Below, piece after piece: positions 35,231 through 48,257 of a stretch of 64,000 bases of DNA. The stretch spans positions 20,395,213 through 20,459,212 of the forward strand of contig CP034975.1 of the NCBI GenBank assembly GCA_004026145.2, given 5' to 3'. The notes beneath the pieces are model-generated. The model was given only the letters and a program-made list of their open reading frames with translations, did no database searches and had not been told where the DNA came from. Position 1 is the first letter of the stretch. Each line of letters opens with the position of its first letter. Source of the stretch: Takifugu bimaculatus (lineage: Eukaryota; Chordata; Actinopteri; Tetraodontiformes; Tetraodontidae). A program made the translations under genes and the position numbers.

Positions 35231-38200
35231 CTAATGACTAGCTGAGAATCTGCTCGGACTAAGCCGAGCGAAACACTTCCGCAGCCCAGTGACGTAGATC
35301 TCGCAACCTTGTTTTGTGTAGGAATTTGCAGGAATGCAAAAGGTTGCTCTCTTTTTACTGTCCTGTTCTTGTTTTTGGTGGACCATGCAACAGGCTGTTA
35401 TTATTAACATGCACAAATTATACAATTATTGAATTGAAAGAGAGGCACTGCCAAGAGATACAAATCTTTATACACTTTGGAATGAAATTCTGACCCCAGA
35501 GCAGATCCAGGCCTGAGATATTTGTCCACATCACACACAGTACTGAGCCAAACTATCTCCCGAAGAATGCAATATATATGATGGTTCCCATCAAACTGTC
35601 CGTGTCTCAGGCTCTGACGTGCACCTATCCAAACACGTTCTGTGGATCCAGTTGGGGTTCACGGGCTGACCTTGGGTATTCCCATGCAGTGCGAGAGTCT
35701 TGATATCAGAACCAAATCCAAGAGGACGGAGGAGCACGGTCGGAGCAGCGGGGATGATGTTTGAGACTTAATGACTTCAAGATCCCTGGAACAACAGAAA
35801 ATATCAATCAAGAGCTGATCCACGTTCACTGTAATGTTCACCAGAAATGAACTCCAGCATTACATTTATTTGTATTATGATGAAATTAGTGACGTCTGTT
35901 TTCATTCCAGCTGCACGTCCATGCAACCGTAATAACGATCGAATGGGCTACAGGTTAACGAGCAGGAGGAGGTGGTGGGAGGCTCATAGCAGCAAATGTG
36001 TCAACGTCCTTTGAATGAACGGAGCAGCGGTGGCTCTCTGCTGTCTCTCACCTCAGATGGCAGATCCAAGCTCAAGATTCAACCTGTTTTTTATTCATTC
36101 TCATCAAGATTCTCGTCAGATTTCCTGTAAACATTGAGGTAAAAGTTGGTATAACTTAATTTCACCACAGTAGCCCTGCCCATTAATTCACCTCATTTGA
36201 AACAATATAGTAGAACTACAAATTTAACAACTAAAAAAGTTTAAACTAGATACAGACATTAGAGTAAAATATAACTTTATAAAAGTGTTACTATATATAT
36301 ATATATTATTGTGGCTAAAAAATTTAGTAAGAAAATGAGAAAAGTCACTGCTACTGGACAAAAACACAAGTTAATCTTAAGCAACAGAAAAAAAATTAAG
36401 ACAAACTGAAACAAAAACAAACTGAAATAACTAATTTTTTTTTTTAAACTGAAGCTAAATGCTGTACACCTTGGATGCACAAATGTGAATATGCATCTGA
36501 ATTAGGAAAATATGATTAAAAATGACAATGGCTAACCAAGATGGTTGTGACTAGCTTGTGCTCCAACATGTCCAACACTTTGCTGAGGACTCCACCAGCC
36601 AAGTCTGGTTTGTTGCTCAGTCTCACACCAGTGTGTCTGCACGTTGTTATTTCATACGAGCTGCTGGGATGAGGAGAGGCTGGTGCAAACTGCCACGGCT
36701 TAGCCTTTCTTCATCTTCATCAATCACCCTAGCAACAGTGAATGGCAGGATAATATTGTTGCTGCTGCCCCCCCATGCATGACTGAGTGTGCATTTCAGT
36801 GACTGGGTATGAAGACGTGTATTTAGCATGTTCTTGTACACGTTGGCCTGGACTTGTGGTGGTTGTTTTTTGTTTACCCTACTAGCTTTGAGGGTCCGTA
36901 TCTCCCCACCAGATATTTCTATACGTCCTGCCGATCCGCAGAACATGTCACTCACATACAGCCGAGCACAGTAGGTGTTTCTTTAACTCCTTGGCGCCTG
37001 GGTCTTCCTGCACTGCTGGACAGGCTCTTCCCGTTAAGGGTCTTGTGGTTACGGGGGGACCATGTGCCCATTCACCACTGTTTGTTTTTTATGTCATTAT
37101 GAGTCCAGCACACCTTCCCTGACCAGCCCCATCAAAATAGTCTCCTTTGTTGGACGCACGCGCACCTTCGTCATGGAGCCGTATAAAGACATTTGGCCGT
37201 AGGTACACACTTAGGTGTTCTTCGAGGTGCATGTCCAAATCACACAGCAACATTAGTCTACATACATGCACATCCAAACACACAGCTCCCCTTTCAGCCT
37301 CGCTCTTATAATATTTCTTTACTTAACATTTCAAGTTCCTGTATAAGGAAGGCAGCACTGACTGAAATGCCGATACCGGCCTGGTCTGGCCATGTGTTCC
37401 AGCATGTTTGGTTTGGGAAGCCGTTCACCAACTCCAGCACACAGCAAGTCAATAAAAAAATGTTTAATTTGGTTATGATGTGCTGGCGGGTGAGCGGTGG
37501 AGGACAGGCAAGGTTCTGTTTGTCTTTAGCAACTGGCAGCATCTTCTCGCCTGTTCTTTTCCTGATAGAAAAAAGTTTTCAAGTACAGATTATTTCAAAG
37601 CCAGCGGGGGAATTGGGGCCAACTGCGGTGTTCAGGGTATTAGATTGGGAATGAGAGCATATATACGCTCAGTTAATTACAGAGATTCTGTCAAATCAGG
37701 GCTAGGCAGGGCTCTCGGTCTGCAGGTGGAAACATCCTTGAAGGTTAAGTGGAAAATGATGTATAATCTTACAATCCTGTCCTCTGTGGTCAAGACAGAC
37801 AAACATACGTCACGGCGAACGGAGTGCAAACAAAGAGCAGCTGAGCAGAAAAGAGTTCTTGGGAAAGTGGAGAAATTGTGCAGCCCAAAGCTCAGGGTGA
37901 GGATCCAGCCAATTCCTGCAGTACCTGGTACTGACTTCTCTGGCCCTCTCTTGGGTGAACGTGACTCAATTTGATAACAAGTGGATTTATTTCCATTAAA
38001 ATCAGCAGTACAAGATCACGCATTAGTGCAGCATCCTGTTTGGAAAACTACAGCAAAGACAAAACATTAGCCTACACAACCCCGCGTTATCAGGTTACCC
38101 CTCGATCTCACTCAAAATAGTACATAGCTCCTGACAGAATTCTGCTTTTCAGGATCTAATATATTACTTGTTTCCTGCAGCTCATGCCTGGCACCTTTTG

Positions 38201-39125
38201 ATGATGTCATCCAGAATCTCGCAGCCCGGTGGCTGTCTGAGAGGCACGCAGGCTGTCCTGGAGAGGATGGAGGGTCCAAATCACTGTGCTAACATGGATA
38301 TGCATCACCTTGGCCGGCAGCCCATTCTCTGTGGTTGGCAGGAAAAACTTGGTGCTTAGAAGATGCTGGAATAATAATAAATATCTCATACTGTATATGA
38401 AACATACATATGTATACACGCTGGCTTTGACCACAAAGCTGCCACTGTATTAAACCCCACCCAGGTCAACCTCATAGGCCTGGGCAGCATTCACAGTTTC
38501 AAGGTAATGTTTTCCTCCTAAATAAATATCAGCTGGATATCCACCAATTACAAAAGCCACAAAATTGAAATAATCACAGACTCCATGGATAAATAAGAGA
38601 TCTCCAAATCAGAAAGTCTCCATTTGTATGACAAGAATCAACCACACTCCTATGAGAAATCAATTAAAACTGCATTGGGAGCTACTGAGACTACTGCCGC
38701 TTTTACATGGCAGGAGATGCCAGAAACTCACCACAGCCTGAGAGACTCCAGCCTGCGGCCTGTTGGCTGCAGTGTGTGTCACTCATGTCACTTTGATTTG
38801 TTTCCGTCCAATAGTTTCATGAGCTTTTCCAGGAGAATTGGCACAATAGGGTGACCCAACAAGGCACAAAGCTGAAACAGTCTCACAAAAGGTACGTGTG
38901 CAGTTTGCAGGTCGTCCTGTCGCCCCCAGATTGATATTGGATAAACCCGCCCTTCCTATTGTGTTCTGATGATCTCTCTCTGCACGGGCACCTGTTCATC
39001 AGATTTATCGGCTCCAGAATGTCGCCAATTCTGAGTGTTTATTAGCTGGAACATCAGCAAACAGCTAAAACCAAAAGCATCAACCATCCAACAAGTCTAG
39101 ACCAGAAATAAACAGTTAAAGGTTT
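35231..39125. other. Unique non-coding DNA
   Basis: No gene is supported. The 164-codon ORF at 37480-37974 and the 153-codon ORF at 37193-37654 overlap in different frames and show no family features, so neither is called. A (TA)7 run lies at 36292-36306 and a poly-T run at about 36436-36446. The stretch 38995-39080 has AT-core regulatory texture. Confidence 0.5.
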
Positions 39126-39129
39126 GCGT

Positions 39130-39132
<3 letters not shown>

Positions 39133-39177
<45 letters not shown>

Positions 39178-39197
39178 CACGCACACACATACATACA
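39133..39197. repeat. (CA)22 microsatellite with CGCA/CATA flanks
   Basis: Twenty-two perfect CA units (39133-39176) continue into GCACGCACACACATACATACAT-like degenerate units to about 39197. Confidence 0.97.
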
Positions 39198-39899
39198 TTA
39201 GTAGAGTAAAATAATTCCTTTAAATAGACTAAAACATGCAAAGCAGAGTTTTGTGCTTATATCATGTCTGCAGTACATGTAAACAGATCTGATTATCATC
39301 TGATTACTCCCAGTAATCACAAGTTTACGGTCGTTTTAAAGCATCCGCGGAGAAAGCGGCCGTTGAGCTTCTGTTTCACGTGCAAATTGAATGATCCATA
39401 TGAAAAATAATTCAGGTGATATTCTCAGGAGAGCCCAATATGCTGTCTACTTAAATAATTTCCCGTCCCAAATATAATGGCAGACATATGCACTGTGCTC
39501 TGACAGCAGTCATCTTGACTACTGGAGACTTAAAGAAACACTCGGCACCTCTGGTGCGACAATGGTGGTGTGGCACACTGAGACACACTCACACACACAC
39601 CTGTGGAAGCAATTACACATGTTTAGGGAGAAAATAAAAACCTAATTATGAACACTTGGTGCCAGCTAATTTTCGTTGCCACAGAAATGTTTTCTCACGC
39701 AGCCTCCTCTTGTTTGCTTTGCCGCTCTTGCTATTTAGCCAAAAGAACCTGGTAATAATATGATTGTTCCATGAGGGTATGCAAAATATAATTACTGTCA
39801 TATTGTGTTTCCACATGGGGTGACATAGTGGCCCGGGTGCTGACCAGGAGTGTGCGGTGTAGTTAGAGGGGCTCTGTGGTCCACATCGTTCACCGCTCC
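39198..39899. other. Unique non-coding DNA
   Basis: I see nothing coding. A short CA run lies near 39589-39600. The stretch 39300-39500 is repeat-free and AT-leaning. Confidence 0.5.
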
Positions 39900-40340
39900 T
39901 GACTCGCCTGTTCTGTATTTTAAAATGAAATTTGAATGTACGGCAGAGTTAATACGCTGTGAATGTTAATTTATGTTTGTGCGTTGCAATTAGAGTTAAT
40001 GGGTTTTACAGGTTTGCAGCTGATGCGTATATCTCTGCGCGGCACTCACACAATTTATTGCCCACTTTTAAACGGTAATTGGGCTAATTTGTAAGTTCTC
40101 ACATGATCAATGTCCAGTTAAAACACACATTCAGTATGACACAGTATATTTTAAAGTGTGACCTCCGTATATTTTCATCCTGCCCTCCTGGATTCAATTG
40201 GAAATACATAGAAGGAGCAGCGGTGATTATGTGGAAGACTACACGAAGGTCCCACTCAATAGACTTTAATAGATCTTTATTCCTAATCTGTAATTCAGTG
40301 TCTAATTGAGTCTGTTTATATGCAGGTTGATTTGACATTT
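39900..40340. promoter_or_regulatory. Candidate conserved regulatory element
   Basis: A repeat-free 440-bp block with many homeodomain-like cores (GTTAATTTATG, GCAATTAGAG, GGTAATTGGGCTAATTTG, TCTAATTGAG). The two strands both stay open for under 80 codons. The texture is that of vertebrate conserved non-coding DNA, without direct proof. Confidence 0.35.
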
Positions 40341-41499
40341 CATAGGGGCGTGATCAATGTGATGCTAAAATCACATCTTTAAAAACACTCTCTGTTTTTT
40401 TGTTAGTTAGTCACAATAGTCAGAAGCGAGCTACTGTAGCCATGTTAGCAATCAGAGAGCTAATTTGACACGGCACTGGACAATGTCGCAGATTTATCTC
40501 TCTTTTTTATTTACCGATCAAAGGTCTCGTTCCATATGCACGCAAGACAAGTGACATTCAGTCACTTTATCTGGGTGTTTTAGTCATACTTTGAAGACTT
40601 TGTTAACATGCTTTTGTCTTCTGTTGAAAATCCAATTTTAGTTTACTGACTCAATATTCCTGCTTTTAGGTGCTGTGTTAGCATACTGATTGACAACAGC
40701 ATATACAGGACAGTTTTCCATCACAATGAACAGTAACCATGAAAACCTGAGTGCCTGCAAAATATATGTCACACAATAATTCAGGTCTTAAACTTTTAGG
40801 GCTTCACTAAGCAGAGGAAGCTGAGGCGGAGCCATGGAGGAGCCTTATCAAGTCTCACCATAGCTGAATGTTTATGTTTTAATTACACCAAACTCTATTG
40901 AAATCGGGTTATTTACAACCAGGCACATTAGTGCATGTGGAGGAAGGGCTCTGTCTGAGTCGCTCAACTCTGGCTCCAGAGGCAATCTGCATTGACAACG
41001 TGTTATTCTATATTTATGTCAAATGTCTGGATGACTGTTGGTGTATGGAGTGTGTGGTGGTATAAAGCAGTCAATCTTTTGGTTGCTAACTATTAACAAT
41101 CACCATTAAAAGGAAGAATTCATGTCCCACAGCGCGAAGAGTGGTTATTTTTTGTACAATATAGGCAGCCATGAAACTAAATAGTGAGGAGAATGATATA
41201 TAATCAGGCCTCACTGACATATACTGGTTTACTAGACTGATGGATGCCTGTTTCTCCTGAGAGGAGCAAATATCATGAAGATGTATTGAAGCTGTACCAA
41301 AAATTAAACCTAGAAACATTTTTCGAACACACTTCCAGTAACTCTGACATTAAAACCTTCAACATTCCAACTGCCAGCAACAATACTGCCAACACGACGG
41401 AATCTCAGGACACAGTCTCGTTCTCTTTTAGTCAAGCTCAGCAGTGACGATGCTCTGGTAACTAACCCCCCCCCCCAATGACCCTGGTCTCCATGCCAC
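40341..41499. other. Unique non-coding DNA with an 11-C run
   Basis: No gene or repeat family is recognised. A TGATTGACAA motif lies near 40687-40696. A run of 11 C residues at 41466-41476 is a likely indel hot spot. Confidence 0.5.
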
Positions 41500-42080
41500 A
41501 GTCCTCACTAATCATTCCAGTGTTTCCATCACATTGGGTAAAACAATACATTAATTGCAGCGGCGTGCCTCCCGCCGTGCAACATTACACCTCCTGGAAA
41601 TATGTGCCTGACACGAAAAGTTCACAGCTCGCAGTTTTGAATGAATTCCTGACTAAACTAACCATCCGGCTTAATAAATGGGCAAAAACGTATAATTTTC
41701 ACTATTTGAATATCACTCCTTCAATCAAACTGTGTTTTTTAGTGCTTGATTGACAGGAGATGCGGTATCCTGTTAAATAAACGTCTGTAAAATAGATGTT
41801 TACCCTGAAATTTCTCCTTCTTTTTTTCTCAGCTTGTTTCTATTTTGGCCTCGCCAGACACATTTTGATTAAATGGTCCCCTCTGGCTCGTAGTTTAGCC
41901 GGCGGTATTGGGTTACACCTAAAATTAGCCATCAGACTCAATTTATTACCTCAATTGAGAAGCTCGAAAAGTGGCTGTAACAGCGCCGCGGCTAACAGAG
42001 GCTAACCTTGGCCGTGCCATATAATGTTGCATTTTAATTCAGATGGCCGACGAGCCCATTATAACTTACGTCTTTACGTT
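41500..42080. promoter_or_regulatory. Candidate conserved regulatory element with PBX-MEIS motif
   Basis: The segment carries TGATTGACAG at 41747-41756, a full match to the composite PBX-MEIS/PREP site. Several AT cores surround it (ACATTAATTGCAGC, AAAATTAGCC, TTTTAATTCAG). It is free of microsatellites. A 91-codon ORF (41478-41753) ends inside the composite site and lacks domain features. I infer an enhancer-type element. Confidence 0.4.
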
Positions 42081-42249
42081 TTTGCTCCTGTCACCCAGAG
42101 TGGAGGAGTGTGTTCAATTATTAAACTAGTGTACAGAAAGCACTAAAATTCAAGACAGTCTGACTGCAAAACCAGTTTCTGCTGTCAGCCAGATGACTTT
42201 AAATGCCTCTTGTGAAAGTGAGGACAATAAAAGACCCACATGTAGAAAT

Positions 42250-42700
42250 GCATTAAAATCCCAACGGCCGCAAACACGCGGGCGAGGTGATGAAACGGTG
42301 CAGCGGGGAGTTATCCAGCATGTATGTCTCAATTATCACGATGGCCTTCAAGCAAGCGTGTTATACAGCAACGCGCCTGGAAAACATCAGCCTGTTTTTA
42401 GCCGATAGCGACCGGAGCCACCTGAAGGAGAGCGGCAACATCTGCAGGAACGTGAGGGGTCGAGGGCAGAGGCTGCACAGACTCTCAGGGGGTGGCGGCC
42501 ATGCTGGACCCATCTCAAGGAGGGACAATGGCAGCACATGTTCGGTGTGTTTGGAAGCTCGGAAGGCGAGACAATAGCAGAAACAATCAAGATGGCGGCA
42601 AAGTTAAATTTACCACAGGTGTTGATGCCCCCTCTCCTCCCTCCCTCCTCCTCTCCTATCTTCCTCTCCTTCCTTCTTCTTCTCTCTACAGGGGATGGAG
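42250..42700 (+). promoter_or_regulatory. CpG-richer block with perfect YY1 motif and 60-nt pyrimidine tract
   Basis: CpG-rich patches (AACGGCCGCAAACACGCGGG at the left) lead to AAGATGGCGGC at 42589-42599, a full YY1 consensus that at promoters often overlaps the start codon. A 60-nt stretch at 42628-42687 has one purine and ends in CTACAG/GGGATGG, a strong 3' splice-site pattern (cut after 42691). The ORF from the YY1 ATG (MAAKLNLPQ...) crosses the pyrimidine tract, which argues against it being coding. Either a cryptic promoter/exon pair or an unusual composition block. Confidence 0.3.
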
Positions 42701-43420
42701 AAGCTTTGCTCTCCCCAGCCTATTCTTAGCTGAAGTTGCGGTTGCTGCAGTAATATTTTTAAAGATTATTATGGCATTCACTAAACCTTTCTTCCCCTCA
42801 GGCACCCTTCCAAGATTTCCCCGGCCCTCTCCCCTCCTCCCTGTTTCACAGCCCTCCCCTCCACCCCCTCCCCTTGCACCTTTCTCTCGACAGCAATCTT
42901 TGGTTGTAAAATAATAGAGCATCAGCCAGCAATAATTTGCCATCCAAACAGGGCCGACGCTGGCTGACGTTTGTTGAAACCTCATCTCTCTGTGAGTCGG
43001 TTACCCCCGCCCCCTCCCCACCGCCACCCCGCCACCCTTCCCGGCTCCGTCTCTGTGCGTGTTTGCACAGACAGGCCCCGGGTCCCGGCCGTTGCTACCA
43101 ATAATGAGGCCTACAGCCGGCCTTTGCTTTGGCTGGGCAGGAAGAGCGAGGGGTGACGAGGAGGAGGAGGGGGAGGAAGACTGCTTTCATTGGCGCTCAT
43201 TAATCCTGAATAGCAGGCAGCTGATGGAAGGAGATGCCGTTACAGTCAAATGGACTACACCTACGGGCCGGCAGACAGGTAATGAGGCTCCAGGCGACTC
43301 AGGGTGGATCAGACTGGGTCTGACGCCAATTACATCATCAAAATACCAGAGCTACTATTGGACTGCCATCGACGCAAGCAACAAAAGAAATAGCCTCTCC
43401 ACAATTTAAAGAAATTAAGA
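42701..43420. promoter_or_regulatory. Pyrimidine-rich and AT-core candidate element
   Basis: The stretch 42765-42900 is strongly C/T-rich on this strand, then 42905-42990 turns to repeat-free sequence (AATAATTTGCCATCC, GGCTGACGTTTG). C-rich CCCGCCCCC patches follow at 43005-43040. The 140-codon ORF at 42492-42914 owes its length to pyrimidine bias (Pro/Ser/Leu runs) and I do not call it. Confidence 0.3.
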
Positions 43421-45224
43421 CGATGCTGTTGTTTTAGAAAAATGTCTCCACTCAGTCGTGCGTCCGTCCTCATCAGTCGTCCATCCTCGAGCTTAAACCA
43501 TCTATTTTTTAAATTACTCGTTAGCTTAGCTGAAGCACATGCTGTATAATGAACCTCTTTATTTTGCTAGTGAGACTGTTGGATTAGAGGCTGATAGATG
43601 TGAAGCAGGTACAGAAAAGTAGCAGGAAAGAGCAGATTTTGGCCGACTCGCCGGTGGTTGCCAATGAAATTAAACCCTCTCCTTAGTGTCTGATGCCCCA
43701 CTTACTGGAACTTCTGCAGATTTCTCTGCTGAGTGGTCAGCTAAGATAAACTAATGATCACTTTCTACGGACTGAGGTCTGACCGCAGTGCTGCTCGGGA
43801 CGCGGGCTGACAGACTGAAAAATCCCCCAACTCAGGTCGATTTTCCGCCGTCGTCACCATCGCTAACGCCGGCGAAACATTAAATACTGTGTCAATAATA
43901 GATGTCAAACAATTAGCTGCCTTTCCCTGTCACAATGTGGCTGCGCTCGGTCGCAACTACATCCTATAAGGCAGAGTTTTAATTAAATAAATATTATTGG
44001 ATGTGAAAAGATATTTGGCGTGCTGCACATTTTCAGCCGCAGACAGGAAAAAAATACATACGTTAAAGCAAGTGGTATAGAGGTGGGCTTGCGTTTCCTC
44101 CTTGAGGGATTCCCTGGCCAAAAACAATCTTGGGGAGCACAGTTGAATGTTTTCATTGTGCTTCTCGTGCTGAAACGGGCACCTAAGTGGGTGTTTTTTT
44201 GCTTCTCTCTGCAGGCAGAGCCTGGTTCTCTCCATCATAACCACAGTTTTAATATAATGATGACACAAAGCTGCAGACCTCCACCTGCTGTGATGTGTTC
44301 ACAGGCCAAACGCATAGACACGGGACAACCTAAAAAACAATTTTATGCTTTTCTGTTCTGCAGACTGTCCCATCAGCCCCACACACTCTCTCTCTCTCTA
44401 CACCTCCTCATGGTTGCTGGGAAATTAGACAGGACACTTCAAGTACGTGTGGAGCCTAATAGGTTCAGTGAATGTAGGTCTGGTGTGATTGCAGAGGCTC
44501 TATGAATCATCTCTGCCAGGTCTCTGACATGCTCTGCGGGACAAGCGTTGGCATCCTCATGGGGCATCGCGGGGTCACGCGTCTCATGGCACATTATACA
44601 GATCCCATAATCCTCCCTGTCACTGCAGACAGATGGAGGGAACCAAAAGAGAAGAGAAAAAAAGGGCAGAAGGGGCCTGAAAGTGACTGAATAATACATC
44701 AGGGAAATGGTAGATTTGAGAAGATTCTGTCCTCAACTTTAAGACATTATAATGAAATTGTTTCCATGATTTTAAGGGGTACAGACATACAATATGGGAA
44801 AGCAAATGTGGCTGTTAAAGCTAATGGTACAAAAAGTGATATATGTGGAATTTATGGTCAATTTTTTGTCTAATGAGATGTCTGGATCATGCTGGATCAT
44901 GGTTTACTGGAATCAGAAGAGAAACAGGTGACTTAACTCCGTACAGTAGGTAAACACTGAAAAAATAGAGAGAAAATATTAGCAGACTCTGCAAAAACAG
45001 AGAGGAGGAGAGGGCCCAAAAGTTAGCGAGATTGAAAAACAAACAGAGGGAGTCAAGACGAGTTTTAGGAGAGCGAGGAGAGGTGTGAGAGGCTTTGAGA
45101 GATGGATGAACCCAATTATCCCCCCATTTTCCCTCCCAGCATGGAGTCTCTGTCAAGGCAGGCAGCAGGGTGAGGAGGGAAATAATAGAAATGTGTCACA
45201 TGATGGAGGAAGATCATTTAAAAG
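43421..45224. other. Unique non-coding DNA
   Basis: The interval 43850-43930 (TAATAGATGTCAAACAATTAG) has regulatory texture. Two acceptor-like sites, CTCTCTGCAG at 44206-44215 and GTTCTGCAG at 44355-44363, lie inside a 161-codon ORF (44020-44505) without matching donors. No gene is supported. Confidence 0.45.
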
Positions 45225-45640
45225 GCCTGCATTTCTACACCCGCCAATTGTAGTGCAATTAACCCATTACTGTTCCCCCCCCCCATAATGATTACAATAA
45301 GTGTGAGGGTGACGACTTTGGCAGGGGGAGCACTTACAGGAACACTGCATTTGGTGCGCTCGGGCTCGTCGTGGTGATCATTAATCATCGGCTGTTTTTT
45401 AACTTCGTGTCGGACAGAGCTGGGGGCTCGTTAGCGCAGAGCCATAAAAACTGACCTGCTGTTTCGCTCTCACGTGTCTGCGTGGAAGGAGGCCTGGCAG
45501 CAGCGGGACACAGAGGCTTGCCATTCGACGCTACAGCAGCTCTAGCGACAAATGTTATAAAGAAGAGATAATGTTGTACAGTTGTTTACTGAGGCGTAGA
45601 GAGGCATGACTAATAAGAGCGACTTAAAGTGAAGCAGCTT
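45225..45640. other. Repeat-free stretch with AT cores and a 10-C run
   Basis: CAATTAACCC, a 10-C run (45275-45284), ATAATGATTACAATAAG and GATCATTAATCATCGG occur in quick succession. It may be a regulatory element. No ORF above 70 codons crosses it. Confidence 0.3.
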
Positions 45641-45642
45641 TG

Positions 45643-45665
45643 TGGCCCTCTGCTGGTGGGCTGCA
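45643..45665 (-). promoter_or_regulatory. CTCF-like site
   Basis: On the minus strand CCAGCAGAGGGC (45656-45645) fits the 12-base CTCF core CCASYAGRKGGC at every position, preceded by a TGCAG motif as in extended sites. The two bases after the core do not fit. A sequence match alone does not prove occupancy. Confidence 0.45.
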
Positions 45666-48199
45666 GCACAGGCAAGAGTCCTGTTGTCACAGTAGATTTC
45701 ATCTACTGTTTGCATTTTTTTTTTTTCTTAGTGTCAAGGTAGAAATGGGATTCTTGCGCTTGGTGGAAGTCAATTATACCTCCCTCCAAGCATCCCTCAA
45801 CCAGTTTCAATTACACAATTACACAGATTCCTGACTAGGTTGCCTAAAATGTTCTCAGATGGATGTTCTTTTTACAAATGTGCCTGCAAGTAGATTGTTT
45901 AAACGCCTGTAAGTGTACTGACAGCTCATCCTCGCTGTTTTTGTGGACCGAAAAAAAGGACGGAAAAAAATCAGCAATTGTCCAAAAATCTGTCTGCTGC
46001 TGTCGAGTATTGAGACGTCACAATATCTGTCGCAATCTGCATCCATGTGTGGTCAAAATGACAAGACAACAGAGGATTCCTTCAGAACATCTGGAAATAC
46101 ATTTGCCCTAAAATAAGTACGATTTTTTTTTTTTTTTGAGTAAAAAATACAGGATGGCATTTTGTGACAGAATAATCCCCCCATCAGTCTCAATCACACC
46201 CAGGGTGCCAACAGCCACAACAATAAAAAGCAACACTATTTTCTTCTGTTTGACAGAAAAAGGCGAGAGACACAACAGCCTACTGACACAAACAAGCACC
46301 GCGTCGTTTATATCTGCCACTACACCCTCCCGCTGATCTTCTCACCCTCATATTTGCCAAGTATGTTGTTGTTCTACCACCAATGTGTCTTCTTTCACTT
46401 TTTCTAAATTCTGACATCATCGTTCTGGATTGAGGGATTATAAGGGCCTGAGGTTTGGAGGGTCCGAACCGGTGAAAATGGGATCAAGCTCCTGCTGTGT
46501 GAAACGAGGGGACATGATTTTGGACTGAGGGCCTGTGGCAAAGATGAAGGGTGGATAAATATTTAAAAAGTTCGAAGCTTTGCTCTAGAGAAAATGCAGT
46601 GAAGTAAAGAGGAGGAAAGCAAAGGAAAGACAGGAGAATGGAGGAGAGAATGTGACTCTGGGGAGGTGCCAAAGGAAGGTCAGAGACACCACGCAGACAC
46701 GGCCCTCATATCCTAAAGGAAACACGACTGAAAGAGATTAGATAGACCGGCGGTTTTGGTCTGTGGTCAAACTTGTTTAACAGACAGCAGGACACGTTGA
46801 AAAAAGCGATGCAAACCCTCACTGGTTAGCAACAAAAAAGCAAATCTGTTTTAGAATACACATCCGATTCTGACCGCACCAGTCAGAATCAGGTAGCCAC
46901 ACTGGAGGCTGTGATCCACATGGACCTCACAAGAGGAGGACAAAGTTGGAGGGAACGCTCCCCGTCGACATGTTTATTCATATGTAGATTGATGTAATGT
47001 TGCCACATGGAGGTGGGAAAACAATCAGGGAGTCTGCAACTTGGCTGAACCATTGTGTTGCCTCCCTCGGTGGTGTGAGGCAGTTCATCCCAGAGACATC
47101 TCTCAGCATTGGCTATCGAGGGTGACACCTTCCACTAGGATGAAAGTCAGGTGTGATTATGTTGATCAAAACCTGTTGTGGAGGTTTTGTTGGGCCATCA
47201 TTAATGTGATTAATGCCTGTGGACCTGTGACCTGGACCCCTGAGGTGTTGGATTATGACCTGAGCCTAGAGCTGCAATCCATACATGCAATACATCTTTT
47301 GGATTCACACTCTCTGCACTAAAGTTAGCTAGCTACCTGTCTGGCATGTAGCTAACTTAGCATTAGGGCCACGGTGCACTTTCAGTTGATAGTTTTTTGG
47401 CTGAAAGAACAATTTAGAGGTAAATCAGTTTTTAAATATTTCAGAGATATGTATCAATGCTGTTTGAATTGTCATCGTCCCCTTGGAGGAAGTTTGTACT
47501 TACCTTTAACACAGTTTGGCTCTCTCTCCTGGGATCTCCACATTTTCCTGTCTTTCCTATCATCTCTCGGGGAAATGTGCCTGACTGAGGTGGGATTCTT
47601 TCGATGCCGTGTGCACTCCCAAACCGGGTTGTTTATTTTGTTCTCAGTCAGTCTGCTTGGGAAAATATTTTTCCCCCAATCTCCAAAATGGTATCTGCGT
47701 TGCTATGGATCTGAGGCGAGGTCCCGGCAGAGTAAACATCAACAACTAGAGCTGTAGGCCCCCACTGTTTGGTTTAGAGAGCCATTCTGGGAGCTCAGGG
47801 TGAAACCTGCAGGAGCCGTGCAGATTGACGGCCAAACAGCGGTAAACACCGGCTCCCCTCCCCTGAATTAGCCCCAGGGACCCCGGTCAAGTGTCCGTTA
47901 AGCTAAGTGAAGGTGAAGCACGTCAGCGTCAGTTCCGCTCAATCGCTGCCTTGTTTGTTGAGTTCTCTGAGCTCCGTGGTTCAGAAGTTCAACAGCCTGT
48001 TAGCAGCTGAGGGTCCAGTTAATTAAGTTAATTGTTGCCACGACAAGTATTAAGTAGTTTATTAGATTTCCAATAACCCAGTTTATATTCTTATTTTGCT
48101 GCATCACGTCAAATGTGTTGAGGTCTTTTTTGATTAATGCACAGTTGTTTGTACATTCTTAATACTTTGGAAGCTTCAAGTGGTGATAATAATTATTGT
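45666..48199. other. Unique non-coding DNA
   Basis: No gene is recognised. Poly-T runs occur at 45715-45726 and 46124-46137. An interrupted inverted repeat of AGTTAGCT and AGCTAACT lies near 47322-47357. The longest ORF (127 codons, 47374-47757) has no domain-like features. Confidence 0.5.
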
Positions 48200-48257
48200 A
48201 ACAACAACAATACTACTACTGCTACTACTACTACTACTAATAATAATAATAATAATA
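48200..48257. repeat. Compound trinucleotide microsatellite (AAC, TAC, TAA)
   Basis: Three AAC units, nine or so TAC units with one GCT interruption, then about six TAA units follow one another. The stepwise change from TAC to TAA suggests expansion from successive point mutants of one array. Confidence 0.95.

Noticed and set aside
37193..37974. Two overlapping long ORFs (153 and 164 codons)
   Set aside because: They occupy different frames of the same DNA, have no known domain and no splice partners.
42492..42914. 140-codon Pro/Ser/Leu-rich ORF
   Set aside because: Its length is explained by the pyrimidine tracts at 42628-42687 and 42790-42900.
44020..44505. 161-codon ORF spanning two acceptor-like sites
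   Set aside because: No donor sites or protein family; the CTCTCTGCAG matches are common in pyrimidine-rich DNA.
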